DNA of 64,000 nucleotides from Streptomyces sp. NBC_01268. Lineage in GTDB: Bacteria; Actinomycetota; Actinomycetes; Streptomycetales; Streptomycetaceae. Below, one piece after another: positions 52,406 through 60,731 of the stretch (within the stretch, counting starts at the first letter, position 1; every line of letters starts with the position of its first letter). The translations under genes were made by a program, and so were the position numbers. The notes below the pieces were generated by a model, which did not search any database, was not told where the DNA came from, and saw nothing but the letters and a program-made list of their open reading frames with translations. Where the stretch lies: positions 5,084,001 through 5,148,000 of the forward strand of contig NZ_CP108454.1 of assembly GCF_036240795.1 (NCBI RefSeq), given 5' to 3'.

Positions 52406-53101
52406 TCACGTGCCCGGCTTGCGCCCGTACACGTACACGTCGTCACCGTTCCTGAGCAGGTTCCAGTACGCCTTGGCGTCGGCGGACCGCATGTTCACGC
52501 AGCCGCCCGAACCCGGCGGGTTCCACATGGACTTGGTGGTCGAGTGGAAGGCCTGCCCGCCGTCGAAGAACTGGGCGTACGGCATCGAGACGTTGTACAG
52601 CGTCGACCAGTGGTTGATGTTGCGCCAGTAGATCTTCTTCGCGCCGGTACGGGTCGGCGTGCTCGCCTTGCCCGTGCGCACCGGCACCGGGCCGAACTTC
52701 AACCGGGAGCCGTCCTGGATCCAGGTGAGCTGCCGGGTCAGGTCGACGCAGGCGATCCGGCCCTTGTTCGTCGGACACTTGCGGTCCTTGTTGGGATTGG
52801 TCCCGGCCGCCCGCTGCGCCAGCATGGTCGACATCGTGCGCCAGGTGACCGTACCGGCGTACCCCTGCGTCGGGGTGATCCCGTGCTTGCCCTGGAAGGC
52901 CTGGATCGCCTTGCAGTCGGCGAGCGACTGGCGCCCGTCGACCGGCCGGCCCAGGAACTTCTCCACCTGCTTCTGGTACGGGCCGGTCGTCACGTTGCAG
53001 GACGCCGCCGCCGCGGGCGCGGTGCCCAGCGCCACTGTGGTGGGTACCACCAGCGCCGTGACCGCGAGGCCGATGCCGGCCCTCCTCCGTATCGCGTTCA
53101 T
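52406..53101 (-). CDS. secreted L,D-transpeptidase family protein
   Basis: A 231-aa exported protein. Signal peptide ends near APAAAA; a PG-binding-like segment (YQKQVEKFLGRPVDGRQSLADCKAIQAFQ) precedes a YkuD domain. The catalytic motif reads GSGGCVNMR with Cys201: the usual His of (S/T)HGC is Gly here, so the chemistry may differ or an alternative base is used. GGGGGAG lies nine bases before ATG 53101, so I reject the TTG three codons earlier. Confidence 0.85.
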   Translation of the reverse strand: MNAIRRRAGIGLAVTALVVPTTVALGTAPAAAASCNVTTGPYQKQVEKFLGRPVDGRQSLADCKAIQAFQGKHGITPTQGYAGTVTWRTMSTMLAQRAAGTNPNKDRKCPTNKGRIACVDLTRQLTWIQDGSRLKFGPVPVRTGKASTPTRTGAKKIYWRNINHWSTLYNVSMPYAQFFDGGQAFHSTTKSMWNPPGSGGCVNMRSADAKAYWNLLRNGDDVYVYGRKPGT

Positions 53102-53167
53102 GATCGTCAACTCCCCCTTGAGTCCTGTCCCTTACGACGCTCGGGGGAGTCGAACAGTTGCAGCGGG

Positions 53168-54439
53168 TCAGCAGGCGACCGGCAGCCGTCGGGCCTCGAT
53201 GCGGCGGGCCTCGACCCGCGCGCTGTGCGAGCCGTAGAGGGTGACCGACACGACGCCGAGCACCGCCACCAGACCGATCAGGACCGTCCCGGCCCAGCCG
53301 CCCGCGTGGAAGGCGATGGCGCCGAGCGTGCCGCCCGCGCTGCTGCCGAGGTAGTACGCGGACTGGTAGAGCGCCGAGGCCTGCGCGCGGCCGGTCTTGG
53401 CCGTGCGGCTCACCGAGGAGGAGGCGACCGCGTGCCCGGCGAAGAAGCCGGCCGTGATCAGCACCAGGCCCGCGAGGACGGCGGGCAGCGAGTCGGCGAG
53501 CGAGAGCAGCAGGCCCGCCGCCGTCGTGGAGACGGCCAGGTACAGCGCCCCGCGGCGGCCCATCCGGCCGACCAGCCGGCCCGCGGCGGCCGAGGAGACC
53601 GTGCCGACCAGGTAGACCAGGAAGATCGAGCCGATCACGCCCTGCGGGAGCGAGAACGGCGCCTCGACCAGCCGGTAGCCGATCACCGTGTACACGGCGC
53701 CGAACACCGTCATGAACAGCGCGCCGATCACGTAGAGCCGCATCAGCAGCGGGTCCGCGAGGTGCCCCCGGACGGTCCGGCCGAGCGCCTTCGGGTTCAG
53801 CGAACCGGGCGTGAAGTGCCGGGCCTTGGGCAGCAGCGCCCGGAAGGCGATCGCGCAGACCACGGCCATCAGGCCGACGGCCGCCAGAGCCGCCCGCCAG
53901 CCCCACAACTGCGCGACCCAGCCGGTGACGATCCGCCCGCTCATGCCGCCGATGGAGTTGCCCGCCACGAACAGGCCGATCGCGGCGATCAGCGCCTTCG
54001 GCCGCACCTCCTCGGCGAGGAAGGCCATCGCCGAGGCCGGCACTCCGGCCAGCGCCGCGCCCTGCACCGCGCGCAGCACGACCAGGCTCTCCAGGCTGGG
54101 GGCGAGCGGGACGAGGAGTCCGACGGCGACGGCGACCGCGAGCGAGGCCGTCATCATCGAGCGCCGCCCGAAGCGCTCGGACAGGGCGCTGAGGGGGAGG
54201 ACGCACAGGGCGAGCGCGCCGGTCGCGGCGGACACCGTCCAGGAGGCGGCCGACGCGGTGGCGCCGAACTCGGCCGAGACGGCGGGGAGGAGGGCCTGGG
54301 TGGAGTAGAGGAGGGCGAAGGTGGCCACTCCCGCGGCGAACAGCGCGAGGCTCATCCGGCGGTAGCCGGAGGCACCGGGGGAGAGGCGGGAATCGGCGGC
54401 CGGGCTGGTGGCGGCCGCCTTGGTACTGGCGGAAGGCAT
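53168..54439 (-). CDS. MFS transporter, YnfM/DHA1 type
   Basis: Major facilitator of 423 aa with 12 helices; LSALSERFGRRSMM and GRLVGRMGRRGALY are the two conserved cytoplasmic loops. Likely drug or metabolite export; substrate unknown. Divergent from a LysR regulator across 62 bases, the usual layout for a LysR-controlled transporter. The intergenic TTCATGC ... GCACGGAA (about 54461-54482) is an imperfect dyad that could be part of the LysR site. Confidence 0.87.
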   Translation of the reverse strand: MPSASTKAAATSPAADSRLSPGASGYRRMSLALFAAGVATFALLYSTQALLPAVSAEFGATASAASWTVSAATGALALCVLPLSALSERFGRRSMMTASLAVAVAVGLLVPLAPSLESLVVLRAVQGAALAGVPASAMAFLAEEVRPKALIAAIGLFVAGNSIGGMSGRIVTGWVAQLWGWRAALAAVGLMAVVCAIAFRALLPKARHFTPGSLNPKALGRTVRGHLADPLLMRLYVIGALFMTVFGAVYTVIGYRLVEAPFSLPQGVIGSIFLVYLVGTVSSAAAGRLVGRMGRRGALYLAVSTTAAGLLLSLADSLPAVLAGLVLITAGFFAGHAVASSSVSRTAKTGRAQASALYQSAYYLGSSAGGTLGAIAFHAGGWAGTVLIGLVAVLGVVSVTLYGSHSARVEARRIEARRLPVAC

Positions 54440-54501
54440 GTCTCGAACGTAGGACGCCCCGGTTCATGCGTCCAATGCACGGAACTGCTGTAATCGTTCC
54501 C

Positions 54502-55455
54502 ATGCTGCATGAGTACAGGTCACAGCCTCGCCTGTCACCGAACAGTAACGAAGAAGACATGGGACTGCTGCTCGCGCCGCGGCTCGCGTACTTCGCTGCC
54601 GTCGCCCGGCACGAGCACGTGACCCGGGCCGCCGCCGAGATGGGCGTACCCCAGTCGACCCTCTCGCGGGCCGTGGTCCGGCTGGAGGAGGACCTCGGCG
54701 TCGCCCTGTTCGCCCGCCGCGGCCGCACGGTCTCGCTCACCCCGGCCGGCCGCCGCTTCCTCGCCTCCGCCGAGCGGGCGCTCGCCGAGGTCGAGAAGGC
54801 CGCCGACTCGGTACGGGCCGACGCCGACCCCACCGCAGGGCGGGTCGCGTTCGGCTTCCTGCACACCATGGGCTCCGAGACCGTGCCCGGCCTCATCCGG
54901 GCCTTCCGGGTCGACCACCCCCGGGTCCGCTTCACCCTGGTGCAGAACTACGGCGAGGCGATGATCGAACGGCTCCGCGCCGGCGAGCTCGACCTGTGCC
55001 TGACCTCGCCCGTGCCGGACGCGCCCGACCTGGTCGGCCGCCGCCTCGACGAACAGCGGCTGCGGCTCGTCGTCCCCGACGACCACCGCCTCGCGGGCCG
55101 CAAGCGCATCCGCCTGGCCGAGGCGGCCGACGAGACCTTCGTGACCCTGGAGCCCGGGTACGGGCTGCGCCGCATCACCGACGACCTGTGCGCCCAGGCC
55201 GGGTTCACGCCCCGGATCGCCTTCGAGGGCGAGGAGGCCGAGACCCTGCGCGGCCTGGTCGCCGCGGGTCTCGGCGTGGCCCTGCTGCCCCCGCCGGCCG
55301 TCGCCCGCCCGGGCGTCGTCGAGCTGGGCGTGACCTCCCCGCGGGCGGCCCGCGAGATCGGCGTGGCCTGGCTCGACGGGCACCCGGACACGCCTCCGGT
55401 GGCCGCCTTCAAGAAGTTCCTGCTGGGCAAGCGGGGCAGCCTGCTGCCCGAGTGA
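54502..55455 (+). CDS. LysR-family transcriptional regulator
   Basis: A 317-aa LysR regulator: N-terminal HTH (LAYFAAVARHEHVTRAAAEMGVPQSTLSRAVVRLEEDLGVALFARRGR) and C-terminal periplasmic-binding-type effector domain (GRVAFGFLHTMGSETVPGLI ... GELDLCLTSPVPD). I start at ATG 54502 (MLHEYRSQ), as in related proteins; ATG 54559 would start directly before the HTH. It probably controls the divergent MFS gene and its own promoter. Confidence 0.88.
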   Translation: MLHEYRSQPRLSPNSNEEDMGLLLAPRLAYFAAVARHEHVTRAAAEMGVPQSTLSRAVVRLEEDLGVALFARRGRTVSLTPAGRRFLASAERALAEVEKAADSVRADADPTAGRVAFGFLHTMGSETVPGLIRAFRVDHPRVRFTLVQNYGEAMIERLRAGELDLCLTSPVPDAPDLVGRRLDEQRLRLVVPDDHRLAGRKRIRLAEAADETFVTLEPGYGLRRITDDLCAQAGFTPRIAFEGEEAETLRGLVAAGLGVALLPPPAVARPGVVELGVTSPRAAREIGVAWLDGHPDTPPVAAFKKFLLGKRGSLLPE

Positions 55456-55526
55456 AAGCGGGCGGCGGCGCGTGACGGCGGCGGGACGGGCCGGGGGCCC
55501 GTCCCGCGGTCCGCGTCCGGCCGGTC

Positions 55527-56300
55527 CTACCGCAGCGAGCGTCCGAAGCCCGCCGCCAGCGGCATCCGCAGCCCCAGCGGCGGCGGCGCGGCCATCGCGT
55601 CCGCGAGCGGCCGGCTCTGCGGGTGCGCGAAGAGCGCGGACAGGACGAAGTCGGCCGCCAGAGCGCCGACTTCGTCGTGGTACTGGCGCAGTGCGTGCCC
55701 GTCGGCGTGCACCTCGAAGCGGCAGGTGTCCCGGTTGGACTTCTTGGCCCGCTCGGCGAAGCGGTAGGACAGCTCGGGGTCGGTCCGGGCGTCGTTCGTC
55801 CCGTGCACGATCAGCACCCGCCGCCCGACGAGCTGCCGCACCGGCTCCGGCTCGGCCGCCCGGTCCTCCTCGGGCAGCCAGGGCGCGAGCGCCAGGACCG
55901 CCGCCACCGCCGTGTGCCCGGCCGCCCGCAGGGCCGCCCGGCCTCCCATCCCGCGACCCAGGAGGCAGACCGGGACGTCTCCGTAGCGCCGTACCGCCTC
56001 GGACACCGCCCAGGAGGCGTCCCCGGCCAGCTGGGCGTCCGTGCCGTTCCAGCCGCGGCCGCGGTAGCGGACCACGTGCGCGACCAGGCCGTCGGCCCGG
56101 CCCGCGCGGGCCAGCCGGCGCGCCAGCGGCAGCGCCGTCGCGTGGGCGAGGGGCGAGGGGCCCCGTGCGGAGGAGGTCTCGCCGTCCGGGAGCAGCAGGA
56201 CCACCCCGCCCGCCTCGGTGACCGGGGTCGTCGCTCCTGCGGGCCGCCCGAGCCGGGGTGTCCGGGAGCCGGCCGTCCCTACGAGTGCGTAGTGCGCCAT
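55527..56300 (-). CDS. alpha/beta-hydrolase-fold protein, altered nucleophile motif
   Basis: A 257-aa dienelactone-hydrolase-like protein. The nucleophile elbow, normally GxSxG, reads GRGMGG, so the Ser is Gly (codon GGG confirmed). The later acid (HGTNDARTDPE) and His (HADGHALRQY) positions look normal. It may be a non-catalytic paralogue or use other chemistry. No signal peptide. Confidence 0.7.
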   Translation of the reverse strand: MAHYALVGTAGSRTPRLGRPAGATTPVTEAGGVVLLLPDGETSSARGPSPLAHATALPLARRLARAGRADGLVAHVVRYRGRGWNGTDAQLAGDASWAVSEAVRRYGDVPVCLLGRGMGGRAALRAAGHTAVAAVLALAPWLPEEDRAAEPEPVRQLVGRRVLIVHGTNDARTDPELSYRFAERAKKSNRDTCRFEVHADGHALRQYHDEVGALAADFVLSALFAHPQSRPLADAMAAPPPLGLRMPLAAGFGRSLR

Positions 56301-56397
56301 GGCAGAACAGTCTCAGAAGCCGAGGTGTACGCCATCCGTACGCGCGGTCACTGTTACGTATCGCCCGGCGCGCCCGTCGGCCGAACGGCCGCTTCCC

Positions 56398-57195
56398 TCA
56401 CGTCCGTTCGAAGCAGTGCACGCTGCCGACCGGGACGAAGCCCCGCCGCGCGTACCAGTGGCGCGGCCAGTCGTCGGCCAGCGCGATCAGGAAGGTGGTG
56501 GTGCAGCCGGCCTCGGCGCCCATCCGCAGCGCGGTGTCCAGGACGACGCCCGCGTGGCCCTGCCCCAGGTGGGAGGCGGCCGTGACGAGGTCCTCGATCT
56601 GGGCGACGCCGACGGCCGGGTCCACGTACAGGTCGGCCCAGGAGGCCGGCTCGCCGAACTCGTCGTGCGAGGCGAGGAAGCGCACGTCGGCGGCGCCCCG
56701 GCGGCGTGCCGCGCGCCGCTCCACCAGGGTGTGGATCACCTCGTCCGGGGCGTCCGGCAGGAACCGCCGCTGGCTGTCGGCGAGCGCCCCGCGCAGCGCC
56801 GGCAGCTCCACCTCGCGGGCCCCGCCGCGCTCGGGCAGCGGACCGGTGTGGCGCATCACGACCGTGCGCGTGAGGGCGTACCCGGCCCGGGCCAGCGGCT
56901 CGGCGCACGCCTCCCCGGTCGCCGCGTCCAGCACGTACACGGCCCGGTGCGCCAGCGGGGCCATCGCCGCGTCGACGTGGCCGGGCAGCGCCTCGGGGTC
57001 GGTCGGTCCGTCGATCAGGACGTGGTTGTTCCCGTAGGACAGCGCGTACGTGTCGTCGAGCGCGGCGAACCCGCCGGGCACCGGCAGGATCCGCTCGGCC
57101 TGCCGGCGCGTGAACGCGGACAGGAAGGCGTGGATCCGGCGCAGTTCGGCGGCGTCGGAGGCGGGGTTGCGGGGTGCGGGCGCGGCGGGCGGCAT
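56398..57195 (-). CDS. GNAT-family acetyltransferase
   Basis: A 265-aa protein with a C-terminal GNAT domain: the acetyl-CoA region is IEDLVTAASHLGQGHAGVVLDTAL (the Q/RxxGxG/A-like turn is LGQGHA), then TTTFLIALADDWPRHWYARRGFVPVG with the usual Tyr near the end. The N-terminal 120 residues may be a second, degenerate GNAT half. Substrate unknown. Divergent from add across the 105 bases that hold motif site D. Confidence 0.8.
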   Translation of the reverse strand: MPPAAPAPRNPASDAAELRRIHAFLSAFTRRQAERILPVPGGFAALDDTYALSYGNNHVLIDGPTDPEALPGHVDAAMAPLAHRAVYVLDAATGEACAEPLARAGYALTRTVVMRHTGPLPERGGAREVELPALRGALADSQRRFLPDAPDEVIHTLVERRAARRRGAADVRFLASHDEFGEPASWADLYVDPAVGVAQIEDLVTAASHLGQGHAGVVLDTALRMGAEAGCTTTFLIALADDWPRHWYARRGFVPVGSVHCFERT

Positions 57196-57272
57196 ACCGC
57201 CAGGCTAGGGCGCCGGGCGGCCCGTGCGCACCGGAAATTCGGGCCCTGCGAAAGGCGCGGAAGGGGCGCGCT

Positions 57273-57300
57273 CTACGCGCGTAGGCGCTAGAGTGCCGAA
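57273..57300 (+). promoter_or_regulatory. add promoter with nucleoside motif (site D)
   Basis: Perfect palindrome CTACGCGCGTAG (57273-57284), then -10 TAGAGT (57289-57294) and six bases to ATG 57301. If transcription starts at the ATG, the palindrome occupies -28 to -17, a repressor position. Best copy of the four-site set. Confidence 0.7.
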
Positions 57301-58455
57301 ATGACGAGCCAGATCCCCAGCACCCCCGCCGCGGACCAGATCCGCCGTGCCCCGAAGGTGCTTCTCCACGACCACCTCGACGGCGGTCTGCGCCCCGGCA
57401 CGATCATCGAACTCGCCCGCGCCCAGGGCTATGAGAGCCTCCCCGAGACCGAGCCCGACAAGCTGGGTATCTGGTTCCGGGAGGCCGCCGACTCCGGCTC
57501 CCTGGAGCGCTACCTGGAGACCTTCGCACACACCTGCGCCGTCATGCAGACCCGCGAGGCCCTGGTCCGGGTCGCCGCCGAGTGCGCCGTCGACCTCGCC
57601 GAGGACGGCGTCGTCTACGCCGAGGTCCGCTACGCCCCCGAGCAGCACCTGGAGGGCGGTCTCACCCTCGAAGAGGTCGTCGAGGCGGTCAACGAGGGCT
57701 TCCGCGAGGGCGAGCGCCTGGCCAGGGCGAACGGCCACCGCATCCGCGTCGGCGCCCTGCTCACCGCGATGCGGCACGCCGCCCGCGCCCTGGAGATCGC
57801 CGAACTCGCCAACCGCTACCGGGACACCGGGGTCGTCGGCTTCGACATCGCGGGCGCCGAGGCGGGCTTCCCGCCCACCCGCCACCTCGACGCCTTCGAG
57901 TACCTGAAGCGGGAGAACAACCACTTCACCATCCACGCCGGCGAGGCCTTCGGCCTGCCGTCGATCTGGCAGGCCCTCCAGTGGTGCGGCGCCGACCGGC
58001 TCGGCCACGGTGTGCGCATCATCGACGACATCGAGGTCGCCGACGACGGCTCGGTCACCCTCGGCCGGCTCGCCGCGTACGTGCGGGACAAGCGGATCCC
58101 GCTGGAGATGTGCCCCACCTCCAACCTGCAGACCGGCGCGGCCGACTCGTACAAGCACCACCCCATCGGGCTGCTCCGCAAGCTGCACTTCCGGGCCACC
58201 GTCAACACGGACAACCGCCTGATGAGCGGCACCAGCATGAGCCGGGAATTCGAATTCCTTGTCGAGGCATTCGACTACACGCTCGACGACATGCAGTGGT
58301 TCACGGTCAATGCGATGAAATCAGCGTTCATTCCTTTCGATGAACGCCTCGCAATGATCAACGACGTGATCAAGCCCGGCTATGCCGAGCTGAAGTCCGA
58401 ATGGCTGTTCCAGCAGACGGCCACGACCAGCGACTCTTCCCGCCAGGCGAGCTGA
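57301..58455 (+). CDS. add: adenosine deaminase
   Basis: Zinc-dependent deaminase, 384 aa, converting adenosine or deoxyadenosine to inosine. [14 protein letters not shown] (zinc His pair), HAGEAFG (catalytic Glu), LGHGVRI and [10 protein letters not shown], then [10 protein letters not shown] (zinc Asp) are intact. It starts from a leaderless promoter. The last third (58240-58400) uses noticeably more A/T third positions (for example GAATTCGAATTC), a local dip without loss of motifs. It completes the nucleoside salvage set with cdd and deoA. Confidence 0.95.
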   Translation: MTSQIPSTPAADQIRRAPKVLLHDHLDGGLRPGTIIELARAQGYESLPETEPDKLGIWFREAADSGSLERYLETFAHTCAVMQTREALVRVAAECAVDLAEDGVVYAEVRYAPEQHLEGGLTLEEVVEAVNEGFREGERLARANGHRIRVGALLTAMRHAARALEIAELANRYRDTGVVGFDIAGAEAGFPPTRHLDAFEYLKRENNHFTIHAGEAFGLPSIWQALQWCGADRLGHGVRIIDDIEVADDGSVTLGRLAAYVRDKRIPLEMCPTSNLQTGAADSYKHHPIGLLRKLHFRATVNTDNRLMSGTSMSREFEFLVEAFDYTLDDMQWFTVNAMKSAFIPFDERLAMINDVIKPGYAELKSEWLFQQTATTSDSSRQAS

Positions 58456-58481
58456 CTGCTTTCCGCGGGATGATCATCGGA

Positions 58482-58508
58482 GCGGCCGGGCCCACCACGC
58501 CCGGCCGC
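58482..58508 (+). terminator. add terminator
   Basis: GCGGCCGGGC (58482-58491) pairs perfectly with GCCCGGCCGC (58499-58508); CTTTCGGTGTTT follows. Confidence 0.8.
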
Positions 58509-58596
58509 CTTTCGGTGTTTGCGGCCGGGGCTTCCGCTGATTAGTTTGCGTAGCCACTCTGCATTCCCCACTGAGATTCCTGAGGAAGATTTTCTG

Positions 58597-59031
58597 ATGA
58601 AGCAGTCTGCCGCCAAGACGCTCGGTGTCGCCGCTCTCGGTGCCGCTTTCGCCGCTGCCGCCGCCGGCACGGCCTCCGCCGCGCCCTCGCTGCCGCTCGG
58701 CACCGACGCGCTCGGCACGGTCACCAGCATCGTGCCGCTCGGCGAAGACGTGACCGACCTCCCCTCCGGCGTCGCCGAGACCCTCGGAGCCGGCCAGAAC
58801 GCCCTCAACCTCGGCGCCGAGCAGGGTGTCGGCACGCTCCCGCAGATCACCGACCAGGCCGGCAAGGCCCTCCCGCCGGTCACCGAGCAGGCCACCAAGG
58901 TCCCCATGGACGGCGTGCAGAACGGCCTCGCCCACACCCCCGCCGGCCAGCTCACCGGCCTCCTCGGCGGCCTCCCGGTCGGCCAGCTCACCGGCGGCCT
59001 GCCCACCGGCGGCCTCGGCCTGCCGGTCTGA
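58597..59031 (+). CDS. secreted protein, 144 aa
   Basis: An exported protein with a clear signal peptide (KTLGVAALGAAFAAAAAGTASA, then cleavage). The mature part is rich in Leu/Gly/Pro/Thr with GQLTGLLGGLP-like repeats (GQLTG occurs twice, GLPTGGLGLP at the end) and no enzyme motif. Such proteins occur in many Streptomyces next to add. GAGGAAG precedes ATG 58597. The region before it (58509-58596) is AT-richer and probably holds its promoter. Confidence 0.75.
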   Translation: MKQSAAKTLGVAALGAAFAAAAAGTASAAPSLPLGTDALGTVTSIVPLGEDVTDLPSGVAETLGAGQNALNLGAEQGVGTLPQITDQAGKALPPVTEQATKVPMDGVQNGLAHTPAGQLTGLLGGLPVGQLTGGLPTGGLGLPV

Positions 59032-59054
59032 TCCCCCCCGGATCCACCCGCACC

Positions 59055-59101
59055 ACGCCCGAGGGCGCCCCTCCCGGACCGGGAAGGGCGCCCTCGGGCG
59101 T
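59055..59101. terminator. bidirectional 16-bp hairpin
   Basis: 59055-59070 pairs perfectly with 59086-59101, with an inner TCCCG/CGGGA in the loop, between the convergent secreted-protein and PspC genes. Confidence 0.85.
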
Positions 59102-59136
59102 ATCAGGCGTACGTACGCGGTGGCGGTGCGGACCGC

Positions 59137-59337
59137 CTACCAGGCGGCACTCGGCGACTTCTCCGCCGGCAGCAGCACCCACAGCGCCAGGTAGAGCAGG
59201 AACTGCGGGCCGGGCATCAGACACGACACCAGGAAGATCAGGCGCATCGTCCCCGAGGAGATGCCGAAGCGCCGTGCCAGCGCCGCGCACACTCCGCCGA
59301 TCATGCGTCCGTCTCGGGGGCGGGCAAGTGCGGCCAT
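59137..59337 (-). CDS. PspC-domain membrane protein
   Basis: A 66-aa protein consisting of one PspC domain: GRMIGGVCAALARRFGISSG, then a hydrophobic helix-turn-helix in the membrane (TMRLIFLVSCLMPGPQFLLYLALWVLLP). PspC domains sense or relay membrane stress; no partner is seen nearby. AAGGAG lies six bases before the ATG. Confidence 0.85.
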   Translation of the reverse strand: MAALARPRDGRMIGGVCAALARRFGISSGTMRLIFLVSCLMPGPQFLLYLALWVLLPAEKSPSAAW

Positions 59338-59428
59338 GGTGGGCTCCTTCGGAGTCTCGCGGAGGCCGCTTCGCCGGGCCCCCGCTGTGACTCCATCCTC
59401 GCCCGGACCCCGGGGACGAAGCGTCGGT

Positions 59429-59995
59429 CTACGGGGCGATGCCGACCCTGGGAATCGTCGGGGTCGCCCCCTGAGGGGAACGCCCCCGTCTCCTCCCGGA
59501 GGAGGACCGCGCCCCCGACCTGCGGCGCAGTCGCGCCCGCCCGGCCGGGACCACGAGCAGATGGGCCAGGGCCACGCCCGCGGTGTTCAGGAGCACCGAG
59601 TCCACGTCCACGACCTGCCCGGGCACCGCCGTCTGCAACAGCTCGATCGCCGTCGACAGCAACGCCCCCGCCGCCGTCGTCCGGGCCAGCGACGCCCACG
59701 GCGACACGGAGAGCCGCCCGTCGGCCAGCGGCAGCAGCACCCCGAGCGGGGCCAGGAGCAGCAGCCCCCCGGCGATCCGCCGGACCGCCTCGGCCGGGCC
59801 GAGCGCCAGGTCGATCCTGATCCCGGCCAGCGGGGTCAGGTTCGGCGCGGTCACCCAGGCCACGTCCCGTGGGCGGAGCGTCACCCAGGCGACGAACAGC
59901 AGATGAGCGAGGAGAAGGGCGAACCCCGCCGCACGCACGACCACGGCGGCACTGCCGCCCGAACCGTCGGAATCAACCGAACCTTGACGCTGCAC
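59429..59995 (-). CDS. VanZ-family membrane protein
   Basis: VanZ-like protein with about five helices and the typical LHR/RP-type loop (VAWVTLRPRDVAW), LTPLAGI and ELLQTAVPGQVVDVDSVLLNTAGVALAHLL. VanZ relatives affect glycopeptide (teicoplanin) susceptibility or are of unknown function. The C-terminus is an Arg/Ser-rich tail. The start is uncertain: GTG 59995 is used; ATG 60070 would add 25 low-complexity residues, and inner GTGs are possible. Confidence 0.75.
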   Translation of the reverse strand: MQRQGSVDSDGSGGSAAVVVRAAGFALLLAHLLFVAWVTLRPRDVAWVTAPNLTPLAGIRIDLALGPAEAVRRIAGGLLLLAPLGVLLPLADGRLSVSPWASLARTTAAGALLSTAIELLQTAVPGQVVDVDSVLLNTAGVALAHLLVVPAGRARLRRRSGARSSSGRRRGRSPQGATPTIPRVGIAP

Positions 59996-60098
59996 GCCCC
60001 CCAAGACGCACGCCCCGGCGGAATCGGTTCCGCCGCCCCGAAGACGGAGGTCAGGGGCGCGCCGGAGCACGATGAGGAAGCCGGGTCGGGGCCGGCGG

Positions 60099-60731
60099 TC
60101 AGGAGGTCGTCGGCGTCGGCGCGCCCGGTGACCCGATCGGGGCCGTCGGCACCGTCGAGTCCGGGCGCTCCTTCAGTTCCTGCGTGCACCGGTAGCGCCG
60201 CGGCTCGTACGCGCCCGGGCCGCCGAGCAGCACCGTGTCGTCGCCCGCGCCCGCCGCGCTCTCCGCGAAGGTGCACACGATCTGCGCGAACGCCGTCGGC
60301 GGCAGGTCCTCCGGCTGACGGCTCAGCCGCAGCGTGCCCTTCGGGTCGCCCCGGTGGCCGGCGGTCACCACGAGCGGGCCCTTCACGGCCGTGGCGAACC
60401 CGGCCTGCCGCTCGTCCTGGGACGGCTCCGTCCCCAACTGCGCGAGCAGCGCCGAAGCCGTGCGGACGGGATCGGCCACGGCCTTCTCCTCCGGCAGCGG
60501 CGAGCGGCGGTCCACCCGCTCCAGCTGCGCCCCGCACAGCAGGTACACGCGCAGCGGCACGCCCTGCGTCCCGGAGGCCTCCGTCTCACCGCTCACGTCG
60601 CACGGCACCCGGGAGGGGGCCGCGCCCGCGTCCACCGGCACCGAGGTCGTCCTGATCCCGCAGCCGGAGACCAGCCCGGCGGCCAGGGCCACGCCCATGA
60701 CGAGCAGGGCACCCGTACGGTGACGTCTCAA
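60099..60731 (-). CDS. lipoprotein of the AfsQ locus
   Basis: A 210-aa lipoprotein with lipobox LVSGC (Cys24). The mature part (VPLRVYLLCGAQLERVDRRSP ... ALLAQLGTEPSQDERQAGF) is a GerMN-like domain, as in lipoproteins attached to actinobacterial two-component systems (compare LpqB of MtrAB). The TTG start overlaps the afsQ2 stop (TTGA), so it is made with the kinase and may tune it from outside. Corresponds to SCO4905 by position. Confidence 0.8.
   Translation of the reverse strand: MRRHRTGALLVMGVALAAGLVSGCGIRTTSVPVDAGAAPSRVPCDVSGETEASGTQGVPLRVYLLCGAQLERVDRRSPLPEEKAVADPVRTASALLAQLGTEPSQDERQAGFATAVKGPLVVTAGHRGDPKGTLRLSRQPEDLPPTAFAQIVCTFAESAAGAGDDTVLLGGPGAYEPRRYRCTQELKERPDSTVPTAPIGSPGAPTPTTS

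Noticed and set aside
56376..56389. CGGCCG-AA-CGGCCG hairpin near the GNAT gene end
   Set aside because: Six-base stem with a two-base loop is too short to support as a terminator.
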